Positions 44,252 through 52,776 of a stretch of DNA of 64,000 bases are shown piece by piece. The first letter of the stretch is position 1. Each line of letters starts with the position of its first letter. The stretch comes from Clostridiaceae bacterium (GTDB taxonomy: Bacteria; Bacillota; Clostridia; Lachnospirales; Lachnospiraceae): NCBI GenBank assembly GCA_902362725.1, contig CABIXM010000003.1, positions 124,001-188,000 on the forward strand, given 5' to 3'. The notes under the pieces were generated by a model. That model ran no database searches, had not been told where the DNA came from, and worked only from the letters and a program-made list of their open reading frames with translations. Both the position numbers and the translations under genes were made by a program.

Positions 44252-44596
44252 ATGCATGAATTAGGCGTGACGTTTCACATCATGGATCAGCTGGAGAAGG
44301 TAGCGCAGGAAAATGATGTGGAAAGGGTCCGGAAGGTGGTTCTGGAGCTGGGGGAGGTCTCTACGGTGATCGAGTCCTATCTCCAGAACTGCTGGACCTG
44401 GGCGGCGAAGAAACGGCCGCTTTTTGAAAAAGCAGAACTTATTGTTGAGACGCTTCCCGCAGTTACCTACTGTGAGGATTGTGGGAAAACCTATCCCACG
44501 GTGGAGCATGGGAAAACCTGCCCCTTTTGCGGCAGCGGGCAGACCTATCTTCTGCACGGAAATGAGTTCAACATTAAGGAAATAGAAGTGCAATAA
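44252..44596 (+). CDS. hypA: nickel metallochaperone HypA
   Basis: 114 residues. It opens MHELG; the N-terminal amine and His2 bind nickel in HypA. The zinc site is CEDCGKTYP...CPFCGS. It hands nickel to a target enzyme together with HypB. It begins 18 bp after the large flavoprotein gene, in the same operon as hypB. With no hydrogenase in the window, CODH/ACS is a possible target; that is inference. Confidence 0.95.
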   Translation: MHELGVTFHIMDQLEKVAQENDVERVRKVVLELGEVSTVIESYLQNCWTWAAKKRPLFEKAELIVETLPAVTYCEDCGKTYPTVEHGKTCPFCGSGQTYLLHGNEFNIKEIEVQ

Positions 44597-44629
44597 TTCA
44601 CGGGCTATAAGAAAAAGGAGAGTGAGACA

Positions 44630-45667
44630 ATGTTTTTTCAGATTTATGGAGAAACCGCAGGCTGGCAGTTGCTGGGCTGGCTGCTGGTCTTTACCGGACT
44701 GGTATTGATGAACGAGGTGGCAAGACGGACCAAATGGGGTGGAATCGCGTGTTTCCTGATTCTTCCCGCAGTGCTGACGGTGTATTTTATCGCGATTTAC
44801 ATCGGAGCGGCGGCGGGCGCAGAGTGGGCGCTGCAGAATGACACCTACGTACATATGAACAGCTGGTTCCATTACGCCAAGCTGTACGCGGCGACGGCAG
44901 GCTGTATCGGATTTATGGTACTGAAATACAACTGGGGAAAACTGGGAAAAGCGCACTGGTTTAAAGCCTTCCCCTTTGTGATTGTGGCAATCAACATTCT
45001 GATCGCGGTGGCCTCTGATTTTGAATCCGCTATCCGGGCCGGATCTCTGGCAGGCGGCTGGTGGCTGTCCTCAGAGGGCGTATGGCTGTATGGCGGCTGG
45101 TGGAATGTGCTGAATGGCCTGGCAGGTCTTTTCAATATCGTATGTATGACCGGCTGGTGGGGCATTTATTCCTCTAAAAATAAGCAGGATATGCTGTGGC
45201 CGGATATGATCTGGGTATACATTCTGGCCTACGACGTCTGGAATTTCCAGTATACCTATCTGAATCTGCCGACCCATACCTGGTACTGTGGTCTGGCGCT
45301 GCTTCTGGCACCCACCTTTGCGGCGGCTCTCTGGAATAAGGGCGGCTGGATCCAGAACCGTGCCAATACCCTGGCACTGTGGTGCATGTTCGCACAGGTA
45401 TTTCCGCTGTTCCAGGACGCCAGCCGTTTCACTACGGTGACCTCCGTCTACGGCGAGGGCGGCATAGCCGCGGCAATGGGAAGCACCATGCCGGTTACCG
45501 CGAATCCTACGGCGCAGGGACTGATTTCTGTGATTGCGTTTGCAGTCAACGTATTTAGCTTCGCTTATATCCTGAAGCAGGCGAAGGTACAGAAGAAGAA
45601 TCCGTGGAAGGAAGAGATTTTCGTGGATACGAAGGATTATCAGGAGGCAATGGCCAGAACCAGATAA
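44630..45667 (+). CDS. DUF5692 family membrane protein
   Basis: 345 residues with about nine hydrophobic segments and many Trp residues (GWQLLGWLLVF, AGGWWLSSEG, YGGWWNVL). The sequence has the pattern of DUF5692 membrane proteins, of unknown function. It is the last gene of the TetR-hypB-hypA operon, 33 bp from hypA, so a link to metal or redox metabolism is possible but not shown. A terminator follows 17 bp after the stop. Confidence 0.7.
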   Translation: MFFQIYGETAGWQLLGWLLVFTGLVLMNEVARRTKWGGIACFLILPAVLTVYFIAIYIGAAAGAEWALQNDTYVHMNSWFHYAKLYAATAGCIGFMVLKYNWGKLGKAHWFKAFPFVIVAINILIAVASDFESAIRAGSLAGGWWLSSEGVWLYGGWWNVLNGLAGLFNIVCMTGWWGIYSSKNKQDMLWPDMIWVYILAYDVWNFQYTYLNLPTHTWYCGLALLLAPTFAAALWNKGGWIQNRANTLALWCMFAQVFPLFQDASRFTTVTSVYGEGGIAAAMGSTMPVTANPTAQGLISVIAFAVNVFSFAYILKQAKVQKKNPWKEEIFVDTKDYQEAMARTR

Positions 45668-45684
45668 GGCTTTGGAACAGTTAC

Positions 45685-45729
45685 AGGGGCGTGCCTGGAA
45701 CGGAATTTTTTCCGTACGGGCACGCCCCT
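45685..45729. terminator. bidirectional terminator
   Basis: An 11-bp GC-rich stem AGGGGCGTGCC (45685-45695) with its inverse (45719-45729), enclosing an inner ACGGAA/TTCCGT stem; followed by T-rich sequence. Between convergent operons. Confidence 0.85.
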
Positions 45730-45744
45730 TGTTTAAGAAACGGA

Positions 45745-46389
45745 TTATGAGCCGGATTGCTTCCGGTATACCAGCCAGGAATATACGTAGAGCCAGAGGG
45801 TGCCTGCAAGAATAAAGCCAAAGGCCAGCACGGTCATAAGCCTGGAAGGGAAGACGCCGGACAGGATCAGGAGAATTCCCATGATACAGAAGAGAACGCC
45901 GCCCATGGCGTGGGTTTTCTTCCAGACATATTCGCTTTCCAGGGTCCAGGGCGTCTTGATTCCCATGGTGTAATTGGTGCGAAGCTGCGGCATATAGTTG
46001 CCGATGGCCAGAAAGAGAATTCCCACGGCTACGGGAACCACCTGCTCGATCCGTACCGGAAGGCCGAAAATGACAGCGTCGGTAGCCCAGGTAAGGCAGA
46101 TCAGAAACAGGGTCATGGTGTAAATAAAAACATCATAGGCCTTCTTATGGAGCGTGTAGCTTTTCTTTCTCGGATCGATACAGGGCAGCAGCTTCATGAA
46201 AAAGAACAGGATACAGGGCAGCGCCGCAAGAAACAGGGTCACATATTTGTTGGAATAGCCGTTGACCGTCCCGTCAAAGCCCCAGTGGGTAGGCACGATA
46301 TCCGGCATCTCCGGCAGCAGGCAGGCATGGGCCAGCAGAGAGACTACGGAAAGTCCGATAAAAAAACAATCCTTTTTCATTAATTTCAT
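45745..46389 (-). CDS. sdpI: SdpI family membrane protein
   Basis: 214 residues, six helices. The N-terminal part is DUF1648 (PDIVPTHWGFDGTVNG) and the C-terminal part the SdpI domain (GNYMPQLRTNYTMGIKTPWTLESEYVWKKTH, split by family as MGIKTPWT). In Bacillus, SdpI gives immunity to the toxin SdpC and signals to SdpR; homologues also occur alone. Translationally coupled to the ArsR gene (TAATG overlap of one base). No SdpC-like toxin gene adjoins. Confidence 0.88.
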   Translation of the reverse strand: MKLMKKDCFFIGLSVVSLLAHACLLPEMPDIVPTHWGFDGTVNGYSNKYVTLFLAALPCILFFFMKLLPCIDPRKKSYTLHKKAYDVFIYTMTLFLICLTWATDAVIFGLPVRIEQVVPVAVGILFLAIGNYMPQLRTNYTMGIKTPWTLESEYVWKKTHAMGGVLFCIMGILLILSGVFPSRLMTVLAFGFILAGTLWLYVYSWLVYRKQSGS

Positions 46390-46658
46390 TATTTATTTCC
46401 TCCTTTGGAAAAGTCAAAAAACCATTTCATAAGTTCCTGAAAAACGGTCATATTCAGGCTGTAGACGATGTTCTGGCCTCTGCGCTCGTCCAGCACCAGG
46501 TCTGAGGACTTCAGGACATTCAGGTGATGGCTGACGGAAGGCTTGGAGATATCGAAGTAGCCGGCGATTTCCCCGGCAGTCAGATCTCCCTCGGTCAGCA
46601 GTTCCAGAATCCGCCGTCGGGTGGGATCCGACAGAGCCTTAAAAGCATCATTTAACAT
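46389..46658 (-). CDS. sdpR: ArsR/SdpR-type repressor
   Basis: 89 residues, winged helix: FKALSDPTRRRILELL, then GEIAGYFDISKPSVSHHLNVLK and a beta-hairpin wing DERRGQNIVYSL. No Cys pair is seen, so metal sensing is unlikely; it fits the SdpR group that is trapped at the membrane by SdpI. ATG 46658 has GGAGGCAC before it; an in-frame ATG 15 nt upstream lies inside that site. The long palindrome upstream is the expected operator. Confidence 0.88.
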   Translation of the reverse strand: MLNDAFKALSDPTRRRILELLTEGDLTAGEIAGYFDISKPSVSHHLNVLKSSDLVLDERRGQNIVYSLNMTVFQELMKWFFDFSKGGNK

Positions 46659-46687
46659 AGTGCCTCCTTTCAAAGCAATCCAAAACC

Positions 46688-46721
46688 GACAGTTAGATAA
46701 TTAGACGATTATCTAACTGTC
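46688..46721 (-). promoter_or_regulatory. probable operator of the sdpRI-like operon
   Basis: A perfect 13-bp inverted repeat, GACAGTTAGATAA with its inverse, separated by 8 bases (46688-46700 with 46709-46721), about 30 nt before the ArsR start. Shorter TTAGA/TCTAA half-sites repeat inside and beside it. Confidence 0.8.
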
Positions 46722-46891
46722 TAAACACAAAATACCATAGAGGCATCCAAATGTCAAGCACATTCATAATGGATAAAAAATGAATAAAAGAACAAAAACG
46801 GGGAAGCTTTGAGAACAGAAGGTAGCATTTTCAATGGAAATGTGATAGAGTAAAGCGGTAAGAAAAATTCGTATAACAGGAGGCAGATATA

Positions 46892-47203
46892 ATGGCAGTG
46901 ATAGAGATTACAGAAGCAAACTTTGAGACAGAGGTATTGAAGTCCGACGTTCCCGTACTGGTGGATTTCTGGGCTGTATGGTGCGGACCCTGTCAGATGC
47001 AGGGACCTATTATCGACGAGCTGGCGGAAGAGGTACAGGGTGTAAAGTTCGGAAAGCTGAATGTGGACGAGAACATGGGCCTGGCCCAGAAGTTCCGGGT
47101 CATGAGCATTCCGACCCTGATGCTTTTCCGGGACGGACAGGCAGCCGCCACCCTGGTGGGTCTGCAGTCCAAGGATACCGTGAAGCAGCTGTTAGGAGTA
47201 TAA
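46892..47203 (+). CDS. trxA: thioredoxin
   Basis: 103 residues, the standard length. Active site W30-C31-G-P-C34 in FWAVWCGPC, and the cis-Pro segment SIPTLMLF. It reduces disulfides in the cytoplasm. Start ATG with AGGAGGC. The reductase gene begins two bases after the stop, so the two form a unit. Confidence 0.96.
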   Translation: MAVIEITEANFETEVLKSDVPVLVDFWAVWCGPCQMQGPIIDELAEEVQGVKFGKLNVDENMGLAQKFRVMSIPTLMLFRDGQAAATLVGLQSKDTVKQLLGV

Positions 47204-47204
47204 G

Positions 47205-48071
47205 ATGGTATACGATGTAATTATAGTGGGAAATGGGCCGGCCGGATTGTCGGCGGCCCTTTACACCAGCCGGGCGAAGCTTCAGACCCTGGTGATCGGC
47301 AAGGACAACGGCGCCCTGACCAAGGCAGATAAAATCGAAAATTATTTCGGCATGGCAGAGCCGGTATCCGGCTGCGAGCTGGTGGAGAATACCAAGAGAC
47401 AGGCGAAAACGCTGGGAGCAGAGCTTACGGAGGACGAGATCTTCCATATCAGCTGGAATGGAAGCTTTCGGCTGGAAGGCCGGAAGGAAACCTATGAAGC
47501 GAAGGCCGTGCTGCTGGCTACGGGAACCTCCCGGAAGACAGCCGATGTTCCGGGGCTTTCGAAGCTGGAGGGCCGCGGCGTCAGCTACTGCGCTGTCTGC
47601 GACGCTTTCTTTTACCGGGGACGGAAGGTGGGCGTTCTGGGAAATGAGGACTATGCCGCCCATGAGCTGGGCCAGCTTCTTCCGGTGGTGGGAGAGGCGG
47701 TGCTTCTGACCAATGGAAAGCCCCTGCATACAGACGTGCCGGAGGGCGTAGCGGTTTATGAGAAGAAGCTTACGGCTGTAAACGGAGAAGAGCAGGTGGA
47801 GGGCGTCACCTTTGAGGACGGGGAAAGCCTTGCCCTGGACGGTATTTTCGTGGCGCTCGGAAGCGCCGGCGCTGCGGATCTGGCTCGGAAAATCGGAGCC
47901 ATGACCGAAGGTCGGAGCATCAAGGTGGACGAAGAAATGGCCACCAACGTACCCGGTCTTTATGCGGCCGGAGACTGCACCGGAGGCCTTTTGCAGATTT
48001 CCAAGGCAGTAGGCGAGGGCGCAAAGGCTGCCATGAGCATGATTCGGTTTGTACGGCAGCAGAAAAAATAA
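47205..48071 (+). CDS. thioredoxin reductase-like flavoprotein lacking NADPH motifs
   Basis: 288 residues, about 20-30 shorter than usual TrxB. FAD motif VGNGPAGLSAALYTSR and redox pair C129-A-V-C132 (CAVCDAFF) are normal, and the C-terminal FAD motif YAAGDCTGG is present. In the NADPH domain the GxGxxA motif is replaced by VLGNEDYAAHELG and the HRRxxxR motif is missing. The ferredoxin-dependent flavin thioredoxin reductases of clostridia show the same losses. So ferredoxin may feed this thioredoxin. Co-transcribed with trxA. Confidence 0.85.
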   Translation: MVYDVIIVGNGPAGLSAALYTSRAKLQTLVIGKDNGALTKADKIENYFGMAEPVSGCELVENTKRQAKTLGAELTEDEIFHISWNGSFRLEGRKETYEAKAVLLATGTSRKTADVPGLSKLEGRGVSYCAVCDAFFYRGRKVGVLGNEDYAAHELGQLLPVVGEAVLLTNGKPLHTDVPEGVAVYEKKLTAVNGEEQVEGVTFEDGESLALDGIFVALGSAGAADLARKIGAMTEGRSIKVDEEMATNVPGLYAAGDCTGGLLQISKAVGEGAKAAMSMIRFVRQQKK

Positions 48072-48094
48072 TGGATAACAAAGGAGAATGAAAA

Positions 48095-48640
48095 ATGAAA
48101 CTGATGATAGCGTCAGATATTCACGGTTCCGCTTATTACTGTGAAAAGCTTCTGAAAGCCTACGATGAGGAAAAGGCGGATAAAATGTTGCTGCTGGGCG
48201 ATATCCTGTACCACGGTCCCCGCAACGATCTGCCGAAGGATTACGCGCCCAAGCAGGTGATTGCCATGCTGAACCCCAGAAAGCAGGACCTCCTCTGTGT
48301 GCGCGGAAACTGCGACACCGAGGTAGATCAGATGGTGCTGGAATTCCCGATTCTGGCAGATTATTGTATCCTGTATCTGGATAGCCGGATGATTTTCGCC
48401 ACCCACGGCCATGTGTTTAACGAGAAGAACCTGCCGCAGCTTCATAAGGGCGACATTCTGCTTCACGGACATACACATGTGCCCGTATGCAGGGAGACGG
48501 AGGATTACATCTATCTGAATCCCGGCTCCGTGTCGATCCCGAAGGAGGACAGCTGGCATGGCTATATGCTTCTGGAGAATGGTACCTTTACCTGGAAAGA
48601 TTTAGATGGAACAATACAGAAGGAATTTCGGCCGGAATAA
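48095..48640 (+). CDS. metallophosphoesterase (YfcE type)
   Basis: 181 residues. Motifs: ASDIHGS, LLGDILYHG, GNCD, and HGHTHVP, binding two metals. YfcE-like phosphodiesterases cleave model phosphodiesters; the biological substrate is unknown. RBS AAAGGAGAATG. Convergent with an ArsR-type gene. Confidence 0.92.
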   Translation: MKLMIASDIHGSAYYCEKLLKAYDEEKADKMLLLGDILYHGPRNDLPKDYAPKQVIAMLNPRKQDLLCVRGNCDTEVDQMVLEFPILADYCILYLDSRMIFATHGHVFNEKNLPQLHKGDILLHGHTHVPVCRETEDYIYLNPGSVSIPKEDSWHGYMLLENGTFTWKDLDGTIQKEFRPE

Positions 48641-48650
48641 AATCCGGCCT

Positions 48651-48950
48651 TTATTCTTCGATGTGTTCCAGTCCCTGACACAGAATGTTGACCACATGGT
48701 CGTCAGCCAGAGAATAGTAGATGGTTTTGCCGTCCCGGCGGAATTTTACCAGCCGGTTCTGCTTTAACACCCGCAGCTGGTGGGAGATAGAGCTCTGGGA
48801 CATCTCCAGCCCCGCGGCGATATCGTTGACACATTTTTCCCCTTCCCGGAGAACAAACAGAATCTTAATCCGCGTAGAATCCGCGAACACCTTAAAAAAT
48901 TCAGAAAGATAATACACCTCGTCATCGGCGGGCGTCAGTTCACTGCTCAA
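48651..48950 (-). CDS. ArsR family transcriptional regulator
   Basis: 99 residues, winged helix: FKVFADSTRIKILFVL, DIAAGLEMSQSSISHQLRVLK and wing VKFRRDGKTIYYSL, ending with DDHVVN. The C-terminal Asp/His pair is in the place of the alpha5 zinc site of SmtB/CzrA. Its start is a TTG at 48950, eight bases after GGAGG; an earlier TTG touches that site. It may control metal efflux genes elsewhere; none adjoins. Confidence 0.85.
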   Translation of the reverse strand: MSSELTPADDEVYYLSEFFKVFADSTRIKILFVLREGEKCVNDIAAGLEMSQSSISHQLRVLKQNRLVKFRRDGKTIYYSLADDHVVNILCQGLEHIEE

Positions 48951-49190
48951 AAACAATCCCTCCTTTTGGAAATATTTGATAAAGCTGTATTTATTTTAAC
49001 ATAAGAAAAAAAAGGTGACAAGAATAATATTTGAAAATATGATGATATGAGAATATGTGTATACTGATTCATATGTAAAAAACAGTGGAAAAGCGCCACA
49101 GACTGGAGCTGTTGAAAAAGTGCTGTAGGGATAAAAGTACGTAGATAGAAATTTTTCCAGAAAAAGGAAACTGAAATTGTCCATTATTGC

Positions 49191-49219
49191 TTGAAATAGG
49201 GCTGAAAACCAGCTATAAT
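49191..49219 (+). promoter_or_regulatory. promoter of the NlpC/P60 gene
   Basis: TTGAAA, 17-nt spacer, TATAAT, about 45 nt before the start codon. Confidence 0.8.
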
Positions 49220-49268
49220 TAGAATATCTATGAGCAGGGAAAACCATAAGAATACGGAGAGCATTTGG

Positions 49269-50501
49269 ATGAAAAAATTCAGATATACAGGTAAGAAAAT
49301 TGCGGCACTGGTGCTGGCGGGCGTGATGGGATTCTCTATTACCGCGTCGGCCACCACCGAGTCCGAGATTAAGAAACAGCAGCAGGCCACCCAGAAGCAG
49401 TTAGACCAGATCAATTCCCAGATGAAGTCCATCGAGGGCCAGCGGAACAGTATACTGAGTCAGGTGAATTCCCTGAATTCCGAACTGACGAATCTGATTC
49501 TGAATATTCAGCTGCTGGAGAGCGATATTGAGGCCAAGGCCGAAGAAGTGGATCAGGCCCAGGCTGACTACGAGGCAGCCAAGCAGAAAGAGGAAGAGCA
49601 GTACGAAGCCATGAAGCTTCGGATTCAGTACATATACGAAGAGGGAGATATGGATTATCTGTCCCTGTTCCTGCAGGCGGAGAATTTCTCGGATTTCCTG
49701 AACCGGGCGGATTTCGCCCAGGAGATTCAGACCAAGGATCGGGAAATGTTCCTGGAGTATCAGGAGACTAAGCAGGAGGTAGCGGATCTCCTGGAGGAGC
49801 TGGAGCAGGAAAAGGCTGACATGGAGGATCTGCAGGCGGAGTACGAGGATCAGAAGAGTTCCACGGAGGCTACACTGGCCCAGAAGAAGGCAGAACAGGC
49901 CGACTATGACAATCAGCTGGCGGCCGCCAGGTCCCAGGCTGCCGCCTACAAGAAGCAGATCCAGGATCAGCAGAAACAGCTGAAAAAGCTGGAAGCTGAG
50001 CGGAAGCGGAAAGAGGCGGAGGCAGCTGCTGCAGCGGCGGCTCAGCAGAAGAGTAATTCCGGCTCCGCGTCCAACAGCTCTGGCAGCACTTCCGGTTCCG
50101 CAAGCAGCAGTTCCGGCAACAGCTCCGGCAGCGGATCCTCAGCCACTGTGTCCGGCGGAGGTTCCGGCGCGTCTATCGCCAGCTATGCCTTAAAGTTTGT
50201 GGGCAATCCCTATGTGTCCGGCGGCACCAGTCTGACCAACGGCGCGGACTGCTCCGGCTTTACCTGGGCAGTATACCAGAATTTTGGCATTTCCATTCCC
50301 CGGCAGTCTGACGCCCAGGGACATTCCGGCAAGTCTGTCAGCTATGCGGACGCCCAGGCGGGAGATATCATCTATTATGGCGGCCATGTGGGAATCTATA
50401 TTGGCGGAGGACGTATCGTCCATGCCAGCACAGCCAAAACGGGTATCAAGATCAGCTCGGCTACCTACCGGAGTATTCTTTCGGTCAGAAGATATTATTA
50501 A
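49269..50501 (+). CDS. peptidoglycan endopeptidase, coiled coil plus NlpC/P60
   Basis: 410 residues. Signal peptide 1-36 (ALVLAGVMGFSITASA); long coiled coil about 40-265 (PcsB/CwlO type, heptads with Gln/Glu/Lys); a Ser/Gly linker; NlpC/P60 domain about 295-410 with the catalytic Cys in NGADCSGFTW and His in GGHVGIYIGG. It cuts D-Glu-diamino acid stem peptide bonds in the wall, and the coil may be held by FtsEX. ATG 49269 has GGAG upstream; an in-frame ATG at 49230 is not supported by a binding site. Secreted. Confidence 0.92.
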   Translation: MKKFRYTGKKIAALVLAGVMGFSITASATTESEIKKQQQATQKQLDQINSQMKSIEGQRNSILSQVNSLNSELTNLILNIQLLESDIEAKAEEVDQAQADYEAAKQKEEEQYEAMKLRIQYIYEEGDMDYLSLFLQAENFSDFLNRADFAQEIQTKDREMFLEYQETKQEVADLLEELEQEKADMEDLQAEYEDQKSSTEATLAQKKAEQADYDNQLAAARSQAAAYKKQIQDQQKQLKKLEAERKRKEAEAAAAAAAQQKSNSGSASNSSGSTSGSASSSSGNSSGSGSSATVSGGGSGASIASYALKFVGNPYVSGGTSLTNGADCSGFTWAVYQNFGISIPRQSDAQGHSGKSVSYADAQAGDIIYYGGHVGIYIGGGRIVHASTAKTGIKISSATYRSILSVRRYY

Positions 50502-50576
50502 AAACAGAAGCCAGGAAATATAGGAAAAACAGACAGAGCTTACAGGCGTCTGCTTTCGGGAAACCGGAGGCAGGCG

Positions 50577-50736
50577 CTCTTTTTACTCTATGGGAAATAC
50601 CGTGTTACATGAAAGTGCGAAAGCTATGATTCCTATAGAGCAAAAAGCCCCTCCGGGGGATCGCACTGCGGCGGCAAGGTAGTATGTTGCTTATGCGACC
50701 CGCCGCAGGCGGAGAATCCTGCTTCGCAGGATTCTT
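50577..50736 (+). repeat. dispersed three-hairpin repeat, copy 3
   Basis: Hairpin 1: 50586-50596 with 50630-50640 (11 bp). Hairpin 2: CTGCGGCGG at 50666 with CCGCCGCAG at 50700. Hairpin 3: AGAATCCTGC at 50713 with GCAGGATTCT at 50726 (10 bp). The interval aligns with copy 1, while the arms of hairpin 3 differ and stay complementary. It follows a wall hydrolase gene; together with flanks it fills the 345-base gap to the GntR gene. Confidence 0.8.
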
Positions 50737-50760
50737 TCTTAGAAATTTTTGAAATATCAC

Positions 50761-50794
50761 TTGACTATAGTGTATATATATGATATATACACTA
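50761..50794 (+). promoter_or_regulatory. promoter and YtrA-type operator
   Basis: TTGACT, 17-nt spacer, TATATA. A perfect 12-bp inverted repeat with 3-nt centre (50768-50779 with 50783-50794) spans spacer and -10. Two further direct copies of ACTATATAAAC follow. This matches self-repression by the GntR gene downstream. Confidence 0.82.
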
Positions 50795-50846
50795 TATAAA
50801 CACTATATAAACACAACACACACAAAGAAAGCAAGGAAAACAGCCT

Positions 50847-51221
50847 ATGAATATTATCATTAGCAATTCCAGCGGCAAGCCCATCTATGAGCAGATCACA
50901 GCCCAGATTAAGGGGCAGATTATGAATGGCTCCCTGAAGCCGGGAGAGGCGCTGCCTTCCATGCGGCTTCTGGCAAAGGAGCTTCGGATCAGTGTGATTA
51001 CTACCAAGCGGGCTTACGAGGAGCTGGAGCGGGAAGGCTTTATCACCTCGGTGGTGGGCAAAGGGAGTTTTATAAGGGAAGCAGATCAGGAGTTTGTCCG
51101 GGAAGAACGGCTGCGGGCTGTGGAAGGGCACCTGCAGGCGGCGGTGGACGCGGCCAGACAGTGTGGCATGGACGAGACGGAGCTGGTGGACATTTTGAAG
51201 CTGTTATTTGAGGAGGCGTAG
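50847..51221 (+). CDS. GntR family regulator, YtrA subfamily
   Basis: 124 residues. Winged helix 5-75: SGKPIYEQITAQIKGQI, then LPSMRLLAKELRISVITTKRAYEELEREGFI. The C-terminal part is a short two-helix dimer domain, which defines the YtrA group that controls ABC transporter operons. It begins an operon with an ATPase and a permease; the ATPase gene starts three bases after its stop. Confidence 0.93.
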   Translation: MNIIISNSSGKPIYEQITAQIKGQIMNGSLKPGEALPSMRLLAKELRISVITTKRAYEELEREGFITSVVGKGSFIREADQEFVREERLRAVEGHLQAAVDAARQCGMDETELVDILKLLFEEA

Positions 51222-51223
51222 AT

Positions 51224-52096
51224 ATGGGCAGTGCCATAGAAGTAAGAAACCTGACAAAACAGTATCCGGGATTTGCGCTGAAAGATGTGAGCTTTCAGAT
51301 TCCGGAGGGCAGTATCGTCGGTTTTATCGGAGAAAACGGCGCGGGAAAAAGCACGACGATAAAGGCGATTCTGGATTTGATAAAGCGGGACGGAGGAGAA
51401 ATTACACTGTTTGGCGAGCCGGACGGCGCAAAGGACGAGACATTGAAAGAACAGATCGGCGTGGTCTTTGACGAGAACTGCTTTCCGGATTATCTGAACC
51501 GGAGAAATGTGAACCGGATGCTGAAGGCCATCTACAGAGGCTGGCAGGAGGAGCGCTTTGAAAAGCTCTGCGAGCGGTTCGGCCTCCCGGAAAAGCAGAA
51601 GATCAAAGAATATTCCAGAGGCATGAAAATGAAGCTTTCCATCGCGGCGGCCATGTCCCATCAGGCCCGGCTTCTGATTCTCGATGAGGCGCTTAGCGGT
51701 CTCGATCCGGTGGTGCGTGCGGAGATTCTCGATATGCTCCGGGAATTTGTTATGGACGAGCAGCATACGGTGTTTCTGTCCTCCCATATCACCAGCGATA
51801 TCGAGAAGATCGCGGATTACATTTTGCTGATTCATAAAGGGGAGATTCTTCTGTATGAAGACAGGGATACGCTGTTGGAGGAATACGCCTTGATCCGATG
51901 CAGCGCCGAAGAGGCCGCAAAGCTGAATCCGGCCATCGTGGTGGGCATCCGCCGGGGCCGGTTCGATACTGAGGTGCTGGTGCGAAGTCGGGAAGGGCTG
52001 GAGGCAAATGAGGATTTGGTTATGGATCGGGCAAGCCTGGAGGATATTCTTCTTTATACGGCGGGAGAGCCGGGAAATGAGAGGTGTGCGGGATGA
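51224..52096 (+). CDS. ABC transporter ATP-binding protein
   Basis: 290 residues. Walker A FIGENGAGKSTT, signature YSRGMKMKLSIA, Walker B LLILDEALSGLDPV and switch His in SSHITSD. The C-terminal part is like the YtrB/EcsA exporters. It pairs with the downstream permease; the stop shares ATGA with it. Possibly cell-envelope or peptide stress related, as in other YtrA operons. Substrate unknown. Confidence 0.93.
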   Translation: MGSAIEVRNLTKQYPGFALKDVSFQIPEGSIVGFIGENGAGKSTTIKAILDLIKRDGGEITLFGEPDGAKDETLKEQIGVVFDENCFPDYLNRRNVNRMLKAIYRGWQEERFEKLCERFGLPEKQKIKEYSRGMKMKLSIAAAMSHQARLLILDEALSGLDPVVRAEILDMLREFVMDEQHTVFLSSHITSDIEKIADYILLIHKGEILLYEDRDTLLEEYALIRCSAEEAAKLNPAIVVGIRRGRFDTEVLVRSREGLEANEDLVMDRASLEDILLYTAGEPGNERCAG

Positions 52097-52740
52097 AGGG
52101 ACTGATTTTGAAGGACTTGTATACACTGCGGCAGATGGGGAAGATCTATCTGATTTGCATGGTGTGCCTGGTGATCTGGGGCCTGGTTACAGACAATCCA
52201 ACCATGCTTTCCAGCCTGCTTCTGGTATATGGGCTGATGCTTTTAATTACGACAGCCTCCTACGATGAAGCCTCCCATTTTAACCGGTACGCGCTGACCC
52301 TTCCCCTGACGCCAAAGAAACTGGTACAGGCGAAGTACCTGTTTGCGTTGCTTCTTTTCGCAGTTATGGTGACGCTGGGGATTCTGGGCGGCGCAGGTAT
52401 GCTTGCGGTGCTGGGAGCAAAGGCAGAGATGGGGTACGGAGAGCTTCTGGCGTCCACATGTTCCATCAGTTGTATCTATCTGATGACAATTGTTTTCATA
52501 TTGCCCTGCATCTATAAATTTGGTGTGGAAAAATCCCGGTTTCTGTTTATGGCGACTTACCTGCTTGTATTTGCCGGCTTCGCGCTGCTGTTCAGTATAG
52601 ATAATATGAAAACCTGGCTTTCCGGACTGGGTGATCGGGGATTCCTGTCCATAGGCGCAGTCTTCGGAGCGCTGGCTGTCGTGGGGCTGATTGTGTCCTA
52701 CCATATTTCCATCCGAATTGTGGAAAATAAGGAATGGTAA
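52093..52740 (+). CDS. ABC-2 type transporter permease
   Basis: 215 residues, six hydrophobic segments (YLICMVCLVIWGLV, LLLVYGLMLLITTASY, ...). The segment SYDEASHFNRYALTLPLTPKKLVQAKY is a family feature of ABC-2 permeases of YtrA operons. The ATG lies in the ATGA overlap with the ATPase stop. Last gene of the operon. Confidence 0.88.
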   Translation: MKGLILKDLYTLRQMGKIYLICMVCLVIWGLVTDNPTMLSSLLLVYGLMLLITTASYDEASHFNRYALTLPLTPKKLVQAKYLFALLLFAVMVTLGILGGAGMLAVLGAKAEMGYGELLASTCSISCIYLMTIVFILPCIYKFGVEKSRFLFMATYLLVFAGFALLFSIDNMKTWLSGLGDRGFLSIGAVFGALAVVGLIVSYHISIRIVENKEW

Positions 52741-52776
52741 GGCAGCATGTTCACAAAATCTTAAGAAATATTTCAG

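Noticed and set aside
40739..44596. A hydrogenase maturation cluster
   Set aside because: Only HypA and HypB are present; HypC, D, E, F and hydrogenase subunits are absent from the window.
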